Shown one piece after another: positions 9,646 through 17,713 of a stretch of 64,000 nucleotides of DNA (its first letter is position 1; each line of letters begins with the position of its first letter). Below the pieces are notes generated by a model, which did no database searches, was not told the origin of the DNA, and saw only the letters and a program-made list of their open reading frames with translations. Where the stretch lies: positions 1,178,001 to 1,242,000 of the forward strand of contig NZ_CP030944.1 of NCBI RefSeq assembly GCF_013177635.1. The letters run 5' to 3'. This stretch comes from Arcobacter aquimarinus. GTDB taxonomy: Bacteria; Campylobacterota; Campylobacteria; Campylobacterales; Arcobacteraceae. The translations under genes were made by a program, and so were the position numbers.

Positions 9646-10554
9646 ATGTTAAAAAAAATTACCTTAATATTTTTTATATCCATATTATTTTTGTTTACAG
9701 CGTGTGAAGATGATTCCAAAAGTTATACACCTTCTTATCAAAAAGAAAAGGTTATAGACAAAAAAATTTATACTTTTGGAATTCATCCATTACATAATCC
9801 CAAATATCTTTTTGAACTTTATGAACCTTTGGTGGATTACTTAAATAATAATTTAGAAAATAAAAAAATAGAGATAAAACTAGAAGCTTCAAGAAATTAT
9901 GATTTTTTCAATAAAAAATTATTTTCAAGAGAGTTTGATTTTGCTCTTCCTAATCCTTATCAAACAGTTAAAGCATTAGAAGTAGGATATAAAGTTTTTG
10001 CAAAAATGGGTGATGATGAAAATTTTAGAGGAATATTTTTAGTTAGAAAAGATAGTGGAATTAAAAATTTTGAAGATTTAAAAGGTAAAAAGATTAGTTA
10101 TCCAGCTCCCACGGCACTAGCAGCAACAATTCTTCCACAACAACTTTTATATGAAAATAAAATAGATATAAATAAAGATATTGAAAATATTTATGTTGGT
10201 TCACAAGAATCATCAATTATGAATGTTTATTTAAAACAAAGTGATATTGCAGCAACTTGGCCTCCACCTTGGGAAACATTTATAAAACAAAGACCAGAAA
10301 TAGCCAATGAAGTTGAAATTATTTGGCAAACAAAAAATTTACCTAATAACAGTTTAGTAGTAAGAGATGATATTTCAGAAGAATTAATAAGTGAAATATC
10401 TTTATTATTTACACAATTACATTTAAATGAAGAAGGGAAAAAGATTCTTGATAAAATAGGTCTTAGTCAATTTGAAATAGCAAATGAAAATACATACAAA
10501 GTAGTAAAAGATTTTATCATTGATTTTGAAAAAAATGTTAGGGTAATAAAATGA
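9646..10554 (+). CDS. PhnD-like periplasmic binding lipoprotein (sensor component)
   Basis: 302 residues. A lipoprotein signal (hydrophobic residues 5-18, lipobox LFTAC with Cys20) anchors it to a membrane. The body is a type II binding-protein fold of the phosphate/phosphite/phosphonate (PhnD) family: FGIHPLHNPKYLFELYEPLVDYLN, DFALPNPYQTV, RKDSGIKNFEDLKGKKISYPAP, and DIAATWPPPWETF. No ABC permease or ATPase is nearby. Instead it overlaps a histidine kinase gene by 4 bp (ATGA) and follows a response regulator. It therefore probably delivers a periplasmic ligand signal to the kinase, as HptA does to HptS in staphylococci. The ligand is unknown. Confidence 0.88.
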   Translation: MLKKITLIFFISILFLFTACEDDSKSYTPSYQKEKVIDKKIYTFGIHPLHNPKYLFELYEPLVDYLNNNLENKKIEIKLEASRNYDFFNKKLFSREFDFALPNPYQTVKALEVGYKVFAKMGDDENFRGIFLVRKDSGIKNFEDLKGKKISYPAPTALAATILPQQLLYENKIDINKDIENIYVGSQESSIMNVYLKQSDIAATWPPPWETFIKQRPEIANEVEIIWQTKNLPNNSLVVRDDISEELISEISLLFTQLHLNEEGKKILDKIGLSQFEIANENTYKVVKDFIIDFEKNVRVIK

Positions 10555-12203
10555 TAAATAAAATAAAAGATTTTTTTACAACTTCAATAAAGAGAAGATT
10601 AATTGTTACAATAACTTTTGCACATGTTTTTTTGATGAGTATTTTTGTATATGATTTAATAAATAAACAAAAAAATTTTTTAAAAAAACAGAGTATTGAA
10701 CAGATTAAAAGTTTAAGTAATATGATAGAAAGAAATTCTATATCTTGGGTATTATCAAATGATTTTTTAGGATTAGAAGAGTTGATTTCTTCTATTTCAA
10801 AATATCCAAATTTAGAGTATGCAATGATTTTAAATAAAGAAGAAAAAGTTATAGCTCATTCTCAAAAAGATTTAGTAAATTTTTATTTATCTGATGATGT
10901 TAGTTTGAATTTTTTTAAATCTAAAAAAATTGAATCATCTATTTTGGTACAAAATGATTCAATTATTGATTATATTTCTCCAATAATTATGGAAAAACAG
11001 CATATAGGTTGGGTTAGAATAGGTTTAAATCAAGATTTAACTTTTCAGAATTTGAAAAATATTTTTCAAGAAGGATTGTTTTTCATACTTTTAGCTGTTA
11101 TTATTGGTTATTTGTTTTCATATTTTTTGGCTAAAAATATCACAAAAGATTTATATGATTTAATAAAAATTGCAACCCAAACTGCAACAGGAAATAAAAA
11201 GCAACGATCAAAAGTCTATTTAAGTAGAAAAGATGAATTAGGTATTTTATCAAAAGAAATAAATAAAATGCTTGATAAAATTGAAGAAGATGAAAAAAAA
11301 CTTGAAATTACAAATATGCAATTAGAAAATGATATTGTTGAACTTGAAATTTTAGATAAAAAATTAACTGAATTAAATCAAGATTTAGAGAAAAAAGTTG
11401 AAGAAAAAACTTATGAATTAAAACTTTTAAATGAAAATTTAGAAAAAGAGATTGAAGATGAAGTTGAGCAAAATAGACAAAAAGACAATATGCTTTTTCA
11501 ACAATCAAAAATGGCTTCTATGGGTGAAATGATGGAAAATATAGCACATCAATGGCGACAACCTTTAAGTTTTATATCTACGAGTGCTAGTGGAATAAAA
11601 TTACATAAAGAGTTTAATACTTTAGATGATGAGTTTTTAGATGAAGCTGTAGAAAATATTATGCATAGTACGCAATTTTTATCAAATACAATTGATGATT
11701 TTAGAGATTTTTATAAAACAGATAAAGTTAAAAGTAAATTTAATATACAAGAAATTATAGAAAAAACTCTTAAACTTACAAGTTCAAGATTTACAAATCG
11801 TGATATAAAAGTTATAAAAGAGATAGATGAGATTTTTATTTTTGGTTTTGAGAATGAGTTAATTCAAGTTTTTGTAAATATTTTAAATAATGCAAGAGAT
11901 GAATTAGAAAAAATGCCAAATGGAGAAAGATTTATTTTTATTACACTAAAACAAGAAAAAGATAGAGTAATAATTTTTATAAAAGATAATGCAAATGGAA
12001 TAGATGAAAAAATTATAAATAGAGTATTTGAACCATATTTTACGACTAAAGCTAATGAAAAAGGCACAGGAATAGGGCTTTATATGTCAAAAGAGATTAT
12101 AACTAAACATTTTAATGGAAAAATTTATGTACTAAATGAAATTTTTACTTATCAAGCAAAAGAGTATAAAGGAGCAAATTTTGTCATAGAAATTCCACTA
12201 TAG
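10551..12203 (+). CDS. Sensor histidine kinase (HQWRQPL type) coupled to PhnD-like protein
   Basis: 550 residues. Membrane helix at about 15-37, a periplasmic domain of about 135 residues, second helix at about 175-194, HAMP, a long coiled coil (about 240-315), then the dimerisation/phosphoacceptor helix [17 protein letters not shown] with His333. The ATPase domain follows: N-box NILNNARDEL, G1 DNANGID, F-box EPYFTTK, G2 GTGIGLYMS. All catalytic boxes are intact. It overlaps the PhnD-like gene by 4 bp and probably reads its ligand state, phosphorylating the regulator encoded at 8930. Confidence 0.93.
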   Translation: MINKIKDFFTTSIKRRLIVTITFAHVFLMSIFVYDLINKQKNFLKKQSIEQIKSLSNMIERNSISWVLSNDFLGLEELISSISKYPNLEYAMILNKEEKVIAHSQKDLVNFYLSDDVSLNFFKSKKIESSILVQNDSIIDYISPIIMEKQHIGWVRIGLNQDLTFQNLKNIFQEGLFFILLAVIIGYLFSYFLAKNITKDLYDLIKIATQTATGNKKQRSKVYLSRKDELGILSKEINKMLDKIEEDEKKLEITNMQLENDIVELEILDKKLTELNQDLEKKVEEKTYELKLLNENLEKEIEDEVEQNRQKDNMLFQQSKMASMGEMMENIAHQWRQPLSFISTSASGIKLHKEFNTLDDEFLDEAVENIMHSTQFLSNTIDDFRDFYKTDKVKSKFNIQEIIEKTLKLTSSRFTNRDIKVIKEIDEIFIFGFENELIQVFVNILNNARDELEKMPNGERFIFITLKQEKDRVIIFIKDNANGIDEKIINRVFEPYFTTKANEKGTGIGLYMSKEIITKHFNGKIYVLNEIFTYQAKEYKGANFVIEIPL

Positions 12204-12240
12204 GGAAACTTGAAGAGAAATAATATAAAATATTAAAAGG

Positions 12241-12325
12241 TGGTACCGATGGCCGGACTCGAACCGGCAAGCTGTGAAGCGGTTGATTTTGAATCAACTG
12301 AGTTTACCAATTTCTCCACATCGGC
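12241..12325 (-). tRNA. tRNA-Leu (anticodon CAA)
   Basis: 85 nt, type II tRNA with a long variable arm. Read on the minus strand it begins GCCGATG and ends CATCGGTACCA, so the CCA is encoded. The anticodon stem GTTGA/TCAAC encloses the loop TTCAAAA, giving anticodon CAA for UUG codons. The T-arm GGTTCGAGTCC is canonical. The first acceptor pair is G-U. Confidence 0.95.
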
Positions 12326-12341
12326 TTGCATTTGAAGCGAA

Positions 12342-12347
12342 ATTATA
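12342..12347 (-). promoter_or_regulatory. -10 box of tRNA-Leu
   Basis: TATAAT on the minus strand, 16 nt upstream of the tRNA 5' end, which predicts a leader of about 10 nt to be trimmed by RNase P. No clear -35 is seen, as is usual for this phylum. Confidence 0.55.
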
Positions 12348-12386
12348 GTTAAGTTTACTTAAATGATTATAAATTAAAAAAACAAG

Positions 12387-12407
12387 AAAAATTCTAGTTA
12401 AAGAATT
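12387..12407 (-). terminator. Candidate terminator of the HU gene
   Basis: On the minus strand AATTCT-N6-AGAATT (6-bp stem) is followed by a run of T, 18 nt after the HU stop codon. The stem is short and AT-rich, so termination strength is uncertain. Confidence 0.45.
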
Positions 12408-12424
12408 CTTCTTATTATAAAAAA

Positions 12425-12703
12425 CTATTTACCAGAAACAGCTTCTTTTAGAGCTTTTCCAACTTTGAATTTAGCAACAGTAGTAGCTGGAACATCAACA
12501 GTTTTATCTGTTCCTGGAACTTTTGCAGTTCTTGCAGCTCTTTCGCTAACAGCGAATGTACCAAATCCGATAAAACTTACAGACTCTTTTTTAACTAAAG
12601 CCTCAGTAATTGTGTCTAAAACTGCATCAACTGCACCTTTTGCATCTTTTTTAGATAAACCAGCTTTTGCAGCTACTGCATCAATAAATTCTGCCTTGTT
12701 CAT
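12425..12703 (-). CDS. hup: HU-type DNA-binding protein
   Basis: 92 residues, full length for HU. MNKAEFIDAVAAKAGLSKKDAK forms the helical dimer body, SFIGFGTFAVSERAARTAKVPGT is the signature with the DNA-binding beta arm, and it ends KVGKALKEAV. It is an abundant nucleoid protein that bends DNA. Codons are less AT-biased than in neighbouring genes (many GCA/GCT), fitting high expression. AAGGAG lies 9 nt before the ATG. Confidence 0.96.
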   Translation of the reverse strand: MNKAEFIDAVAAKAGLSKKDAKGAVDAVLDTITEALVKKESVSFIGFGTFAVSERAARTAKVPGTDKTVDVPATTVAKFKVGKALKEAVSGK

Positions 12704-12811
12704 GGATGAACTCCTTGTATAAAATTAAATTGTGAAAACTTTATAGTATTTAAGCTTTGAAATAGCTAAAACTAGGGCTTTTAGAAACAAAATAATTAAA
12801 AATTTATTTTT

Positions 12812-13390
12812 TTATTGAAATGATGATTTTATACTTAGAAGACGACAAGAGTTTTCAAGAATTGCTATTTTTTTCACTAATTCAAGTATGTCCCTATCGT
12901 AAATATAAGTACCAATACCTTTTATTACCATTATTTTATGTTCTGATTCTTTTAGATATTTTGTAATTTCAAGAGCATTTCTTTTATACCAAGTAGAAAA
13001 ATCTCCTGGATTATAAATTGGAAGTTCTTTAAAAATAGTTTTTCCAAAAAAATCTTCAAATACTATATTATCATGTTCTAAAGTATAAGCTGTTGTATGA
13101 ATAGGCATTCCAAAGGCTATATATTTTGCTTCGTGTATATTTGTATATATTGTAGCGTGAATATGAGATTCAATACTTGCAATATTCCATCTATAATCTC
13201 TTTTATTTACATTTAATGTACAAAAAGATTTGTCTTCCATTTTATCAAATATTGCATCACTTGTATTGATTATAAAATTGTTTTGATCTAATTTTGTAGA
13301 AATAGCTCCATGGTAAATACCAAAAAAGTTTTTTGAAAACATAGTTAATGATAAATCAGAAAGTAATTTTACAACATCTTTGTCAATCAT
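12812..13390 (-). CDS. Class II aldolase/adducin-family protein lacking the zinc ligands
   Basis: 192 residues matching the class II aldolase/adducin fold (IYHGAISTKL, SIESHIHATIYTN, GMPIHTTAYT, IMVIKGIGTYIYDRD). Aligned by eye with fuculose aldolase, Glu74 corresponds to the catalytic Glu. The two zinc histidines of the VVHNHAVH motif become Phe93 and Met95, and the third His of the HHG motif is also replaced (IKGIG). The usual divalent metal site therefore seems lost, so an aldolase or dehydratase activity is doubtful. The gene is divergent from rsmH across 60 bp and alone on its strand. Confidence 0.75.
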   Translation of the reverse strand: MIDKDVVKLLSDLSLTMFSKNFFGIYHGAISTKLDQNNFIINTSDAIFDKMEDKSFCTLNVNKRDYRWNIASIESHIHATIYTNIHEAKYIAFGMPIHTTAYTLEHDNIVFEDFFGKTIFKELPIYNPGDFSTWYKRNALEITKYLKESEHKIMVIKGIGTYIYDRDILELVKKIAILENSCRLLSIKSSFQ

Positions 13391-13450
13391 TTTAAAAGCC
13401 TTAAATATATTTTTGGGTATTATATATTAATTTAAATAAGGACCTTTTTA

Positions 13451-14353
13451 ATGAATATTCCACATATACCTGTTTTGTACAATGAAACATTAGACGCTTT
13501 TAAAAATATTAATAATGGATATATTATTGATTGTACAACTGGTTTTGCAGGTCATAGTAATGGTTTATTAAATCAAAATGAAAATATAAAATTAATTTGT
13601 AATGATCAAGATGATGAGGCTTTAAGTTTTTCAAAAAATAGACTAAAAGATTTTGAAAATAGGGTGATTTTTAATAAAGGAAATTTTGAACATGTTATTA
13701 AAACTTTTAAAGATTATGAAATAAGAGGAGTTTTAGCTGATATTGGAGTTTCTTCTTTACAACTTGATAAGCTAGAACGTGGTTTTGGTTTTGAAAGTGA
13801 AACACTTGATATGAGAATGAATCAAAATCAATCTTTAGATGCAGCAACTATTGTAAATACATATTCCCAAGTAGAATTAGAAAGAGTTTTTAAAGAGTAT
13901 GGAGAAGTAAGAGAATATAAAAAAGTTGCATCTTTGATAATAAATAATAGACCTTTTACAAGTGCAAGACAAATTTCAGAACTTTTGTCAAAAAAAATGG
14001 CAAAAGGAAAAATTCATCCAGCAACTTTACCTTTTCAAGGTATTAGAATAGAAGTAAATGATGAACTTGGTGTTTTAGAAAGACTTTTTGATTCGTTAGA
14101 AGAGGTAAAATTGAAAAATTGCATCGTTGCTATTATTTCATTTCACTCTTTAGAAGATAGAATTGTAAAAAACTATTTTAAAAAATGGAGTAAGTCTTGT
14201 ATCTGTCCAGAAGGAGTTTTTAGGTGTGAATGTGGGAATAATCACGCTTTAGGGAAAATTATTACAAAAAAACCTATAATTCCAACTGCACTTGAGATTA
14301 AACAAAATCCAAGAAGTCGAAGTTCTAAATTAAGGATTTTTAAATTTGATTAA
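13451..14353 (+). CDS. rsmH: 16S rRNA (cytosine1402-N4)-methyltransferase RsmH
   Basis: 300 residues, normal length. HIPVLYNETLDAF at the start, the SAM-binding DCTTGFAGHSNGLL, then GVLADIGVSSLQLD, RGFGFESETLDMRMN, PFQGIRIEVNDELG and FHSLEDRIVKNYF are all signatures of RsmH/MraW. It methylates N4 of C1402 in the ribosomal P site. AAGGACC precedes the ATG. It begins a cluster with an FtsL-like gene, as in the classical division/cell-wall cluster, but the ftsI and mur genes are absent here. Confidence 0.97.
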   Translation: MNIPHIPVLYNETLDAFKNINNGYIIDCTTGFAGHSNGLLNQNENIKLICNDQDDEALSFSKNRLKDFENRVIFNKGNFEHVIKTFKDYEIRGVLADIGVSSLQLDKLERGFGFESETLDMRMNQNQSLDAATIVNTYSQVELERVFKEYGEVREYKKVASLIINNRPFTSARQISELLSKKMAKGKIHPATLPFQGIRIEVNDELGVLERLFDSLEEVKLKNCIVAIISFHSLEDRIVKNYFKKWSKSCICPEGVFRCECGNNHALGKIITKKPIIPTALEIKQNPRSRSSKLRIFKFD

Positions 14354-14609
14354 ACTAAATGCTAAAAACTCACTTATTATTGTTTTTGCTATGTTATTTT
14401 TTGGTTTAGCTCTGTTTTTTCCAAAAATATATTTGAGAAATAATATATATTATGTTAGTAAGGATATAAATAAATTATATGCTCACTACGTATCTTTACA
14501 AGAAGAAAATACTTTTTTAGCTCAACAACTTGAGGATATGAAATTTAAGAATCAAATTATTGATTCTTTATTATTTAATCCTTTATTAAAATTGGAAGAG
14601 AATAGATGA
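14346..14609 (+). CDS. FtsL-like small membrane/coiled-coil protein
   Basis: 87 residues: a short cytoplasmic N-terminus, one membrane helix (about 10-30), then a periplasmic coiled coil (about 36-66, SKDINKLYAHYVSLQEENTFLAQQLE). This is the architecture of FtsL/DivIC septum proteins, and its place directly after rsmH matches ftsL in the division cluster. The start is a TTG overlapping rsmH by 8 bp, with AAGGA 9 nt upstream inside rsmH. Sequence identity to FtsL is always low, so the name is based on architecture and position. Confidence 0.65.
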   Translation: MIKLNAKNSLIIVFAMLFFGLALFFPKIYLRNNIYYVSKDINKLYAHYVSLQEENTFLAQQLEDMKFKNQIIDSLLFNPLLKLEENR

Positions 14610-17600
14610 TTCAAAATTTAATAGAGTTTTCGTTAAAAAAACCTCTTTTAAATCATTTTATTCTTCTATTTATTTTTCTTCTTTCAATATTTGCTTATTT
14701 TAAAATCCCAAAAGAGATTTTTCCTCCTTCTACAACTGATGCTGTAATTATAAATGGAGCTTATACAGGAGCTAGTTCTGAATTACTTGATAAGATAGCA
14801 GTTTCACAAATAGAAGATGAAATATTGACTCTTAGTAGTGCTGATACTATCTCTTCAACTATAAAAAATGGTAGTTTTTCAATAAATGTGGATTTGAAAG
14901 ATGGTTATAAAGCAAAAGATATTTTAGATGATGTAAAAGATATTATTACAAAAATTAAAACTGATTTACCTTCTGATATGGATGAACCAACTGTAAAAGC
15001 TGTTGAGTTTGCATTTCCTTTGATAACAGTGGCTGTGTATTCAAAAAATGGCGACTCAAAAGAGTATTTAATTGAAGTTGCAAAAGATATAAAATCTAAA
15101 GTTATGCAACTAAAAGATTTATCACAAGTTCAAGTTTTAGGTGAAAGTGATAAGGAACTTTTAATTACTTTAAATGATGAAAAGATTTCTGCTTATGGTT
15201 TTGAAAAAATAAAAGTTATAAATGCAATATCTTCTTTAAGTTCAATTTTTCCAATAGGAATGATAAAAGATAGCTCAACTCATTATTATTTATCAACTTT
15301 TAATGGAGAAAAAGATGTCGAAAAAATCAAAGAGATTATTTTAAAAATAGATGGTAAATCTGTTCGTTTAAAAGATATTGCAAAAATTGATTATCAATTA
15401 GGTGATGTTTCTAGTATTTCTCACTTTAATGCAAATACAAATATTGCTGTTGGAATAAATAAAGGTTTTAGTGGTGATGCTATTGAATTGGTTAAAAAAA
15501 TTAAAGATATAACAAAAGAGTTTGAAGCAAAATATGAAAATTTAGAGTTTGATACGTATATTGATACTTCTATTTGGATAAAAAATAGGTTAAATACAGT
15601 TGTTTCAAATATTTTATTTGGACTTATTTTGCTCTTTCTTGCTTTACTTTTTTTCATAAATTTAAGAATAGCAATAGTAATAGCAATAGGAATTCCTACT
15701 TCATTTATGATAGGACTTATTAGTGCTGAATATTTAGGATATAGCTTAAATATGCTCTCTTTATTGGGTGCTTTAATAGCTCTTGGAATGTTGGTTGATG
15801 AAGCTATTGTTGTTGCTGAAAACATTTACCGACATATGGAAATGGGGAAAGATAAATTTAGCGCAGCACGGGATGGAGCTTTAGAGATGTTTCCAGCTGT
15901 TTTAACAGCGACAGCAACAACAATATTTGCATTTTTACCAATTTTACTTATGAGTGGAGAAGTTGGGAAATTTATGCAAATTTTGCCAATAATGATAACA
16001 ATTTTACTTTTAAGTTCTTTGATTGAAGCATTTTTCTTTTTACCTTTACATGCAAAAGAGATTTTTAAAGTTAATAAAGCAGAAAAAAAATCACATAAGA
16101 TTTGGGATTTTAACTATAAACTTTATGGAAATATTTTAGAATTTTTATTAAAAGGTAAATATATAGCAATTTTTGGAATGTTGATTTTGATAGTTGTTAG
16201 TTCTTTTTTAATAATGAAAAATCAAAAATTCAAATTTATGCCAGAATTTGATTCTACACAAATATACATAACAGGTTCTATCGGTGTTGGTAAAAAGATA
16301 GAACAAACAGAAGAAATGGTTTTTGAAATAGAAAAAAAACTTTTAAATTCTTTGGATTTTAAAAATAGTATTAGCTCAGTTAGTTCTGTAACTGGTATGA
16401 AATTAGATGGTAAAAATTTACCTCATTATGAAGAATTTTATTTTCATATTTTTGTAAATTTACATGAAAGAGCAGCAGAGAACCTTTTTGAAAAATATAT
16501 AAATCCATATTTATCTCCAAAATATGATGATTCAAATATGATTAGAGATTTAAGTGCACAAGATATAGAGCATGAACTCAAAAAGATTTTAGATGAAGAA
16601 GTAAAATCAAATAAATTTGAAGAATTAAAAATATTTGTTCCTCAAACGGGAATAGTAAAAAATGATGTAGAAATAGCTGTTTCTGGAAAAAAAGAAGAGA
16701 CTTTAGCAGCTGTTGAGAAATTAAAAAATATATTAGTAAATGTGCAAGGTGTTACAAATATAGCTGATGATTCTATTTTAGGAAATTATGAATTAAAGTT
16801 TAAAATCAATTCCTATGGACATAGTTTAGGAGTTACTGAAGAGTTGGTTTTAAATCAATTAAGACCTTTTTATTTTAAAGGAACTTATTCAAAAATGTTC
16901 GATAAAGAGGGACTTATTGATATTGTTTTTGAGAGTGAACATAAAGATATTTTAGAAAGTTTAGATAATTTTACAATTAATATTTCTAATCAAAAAGTAC
17001 TTTTAAAAGATGTGGCAGAGTTTATTAAAATTCCTGCTTATTCTCAAATATTCAAAGAAAATAATGAGCAAATTATAAGTGTAACAGCATCATTATCAAA
17101 TATTACTTCTTCAGAACTTTTTGAAAAAATAGAAGTAGAATTAAATGAGTTAAAAAAAGATGTTAAATTAGTAATAAAGGGTGAACAAGAAGAGAATGAA
17201 AAAGTAAAAAAAGAGATGGCACAAGCTGCATTAATAGCTATTATATTGATTTTTATGGCTTTAATTTGGATGTTTGATTCTATTGTTAAGCCTTTAATTA
17301 TTTTATCTACTATTCCTTTATCAATTTTAGGAGTATTAGTAGGGCATGTTATTATGGGAATGAATATCTCAATGCCTAGTTTAATAGGAATGGTTGGACT
17401 TGCAGGTGTTATTGTAAATGATGGAATAATAATGATGGATTTCATCAAAAAATCAAAAGACTTAGAGGATTTAGTAAAATATGCAAAAATGAGATTAAGA
17501 CCTATTTTATTAACTTCAATAACTACAATATTAGGACTTTCTACACTTATTTTCTTCTCATCAGGTCAAGCTTTAATTTTACAACCAATGGCTGTTTCTT

Positions 17601-17686
17601 TAGGTTTTGGATTATTGTGGGCAACTATTTTAAATCTATATTTTGTTCCAATGATTTACAGAATTGTATATTTAAGAAAGATGTAA
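14606..17686 (+). CDS. RND-superfamily efflux permease without adaptor gene
   Basis: 1026 residues with the AcrB-type layout: an N-terminal helix, a large periplasmic loop, six helices at about 335-500, a second loop, and six C-terminal helices from about 870. The proton-relay helix has GMLVDEAIVVAENIYRH, with Asp-Glu where AcrB has Asp-Asp. The partner helix reads GLAGVIVNDGIIMMDF without the AcrB lysine, as in divergent RND groups. The start overlaps the FtsL-like gene (ATGA), so the two are translationally coupled. No membrane-fusion or outer-membrane partner is encoded nearby. Substrate unknown. Confidence 0.88.
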   Translation: MIQNLIEFSLKKPLLNHFILLFIFLLSIFAYFKIPKEIFPPSTTDAVIINGAYTGASSELLDKIAVSQIEDEILTLSSADTISSTIKNGSFSINVDLKDGYKAKDILDDVKDIITKIKTDLPSDMDEPTVKAVEFAFPLITVAVYSKNGDSKEYLIEVAKDIKSKVMQLKDLSQVQVLGESDKELLITLNDEKISAYGFEKIKVINAISSLSSIFPIGMIKDSSTHYYLSTFNGEKDVEKIKEIILKIDGKSVRLKDIAKIDYQLGDVSSISHFNANTNIAVGINKGFSGDAIELVKKIKDITKEFEAKYENLEFDTYIDTSIWIKNRLNTVVSNILFGLILLFLALLFFINLRIAIVIAIGIPTSFMIGLISAEYLGYSLNMLSLLGALIALGMLVDEAIVVAENIYRHMEMGKDKFSAARDGALEMFPAVLTATATTIFAFLPILLMSGEVGKFMQILPIMITILLLSSLIEAFFFLPLHAKEIFKVNKAEKKSHKIWDFNYKLYGNILEFLLKGKYIAIFGMLILIVVSSFLIMKNQKFKFMPEFDSTQIYITGSIGVGKKIEQTEEMVFEIEKKLLNSLDFKNSISSVSSVTGMKLDGKNLPHYEEFYFHIFVNLHERAAENLFEKYINPYLSPKYDDSNMIRDLSAQDIEHELKKILDEEVKSNKFEELKIFVPQTGIVKNDVEIAVSGKKEETLAAVEKLKNILVNVQGVTNIADDSILGNYELKFKINSYGHSLGVTEELVLNQLRPFYFKGTYSKMFDKEGLIDIVFESEHKDILESLDNFTINISNQKVLLKDVAEFIKIPAYSQIFKENNEQIISVTASLSNITSSELFEKIEVELNELKKDVKLVIKGEQEENEKVKKEMAQAALIAIILIFMALIWMFDSIVKPLIILSTIPLSILGVLVGHVIMGMNISMPSLIGMVGLAGVIVNDGIIMMDFIKKSKDLEDLVKYAKMRLRPILLTSITTILGLSTLIFFSSGQALILQPMAVSLGFGLLWATILNLYFVPMIYRIVYLRKM

Positions 17687-17690
17687 AAAG

Positions 17691-17713
17691 AGGCTTAGAA
17701 AAACTCTAAGCCT
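17691..17713. terminator. Terminator shared by RND and NlpC/P60 genes
   Basis: AGGCTTAGA-N5-TCTAAGCCT, a perfect 9-bp stem with a 5-nt loop. Read on the minus strand it is followed by CTTTTTAC, so it is a good intrinsic terminator for the lipoprotein gene, whose stop codon overlaps the arm. In the plus direction it lies 5 bp after the RND stop. Confidence 0.8.

Noticed and set aside
12465-12722. Open frame on the plus strand across the HU gene
   Set aside because: It is the antisense shadow of a highly expressed conserved gene with typical HU sequence on the other strand.
15421-15825. Open frame antisense to the RND permease
   Set aside because: It lies within a conserved membrane domain coding region, with no ribosome site or recognisable product.
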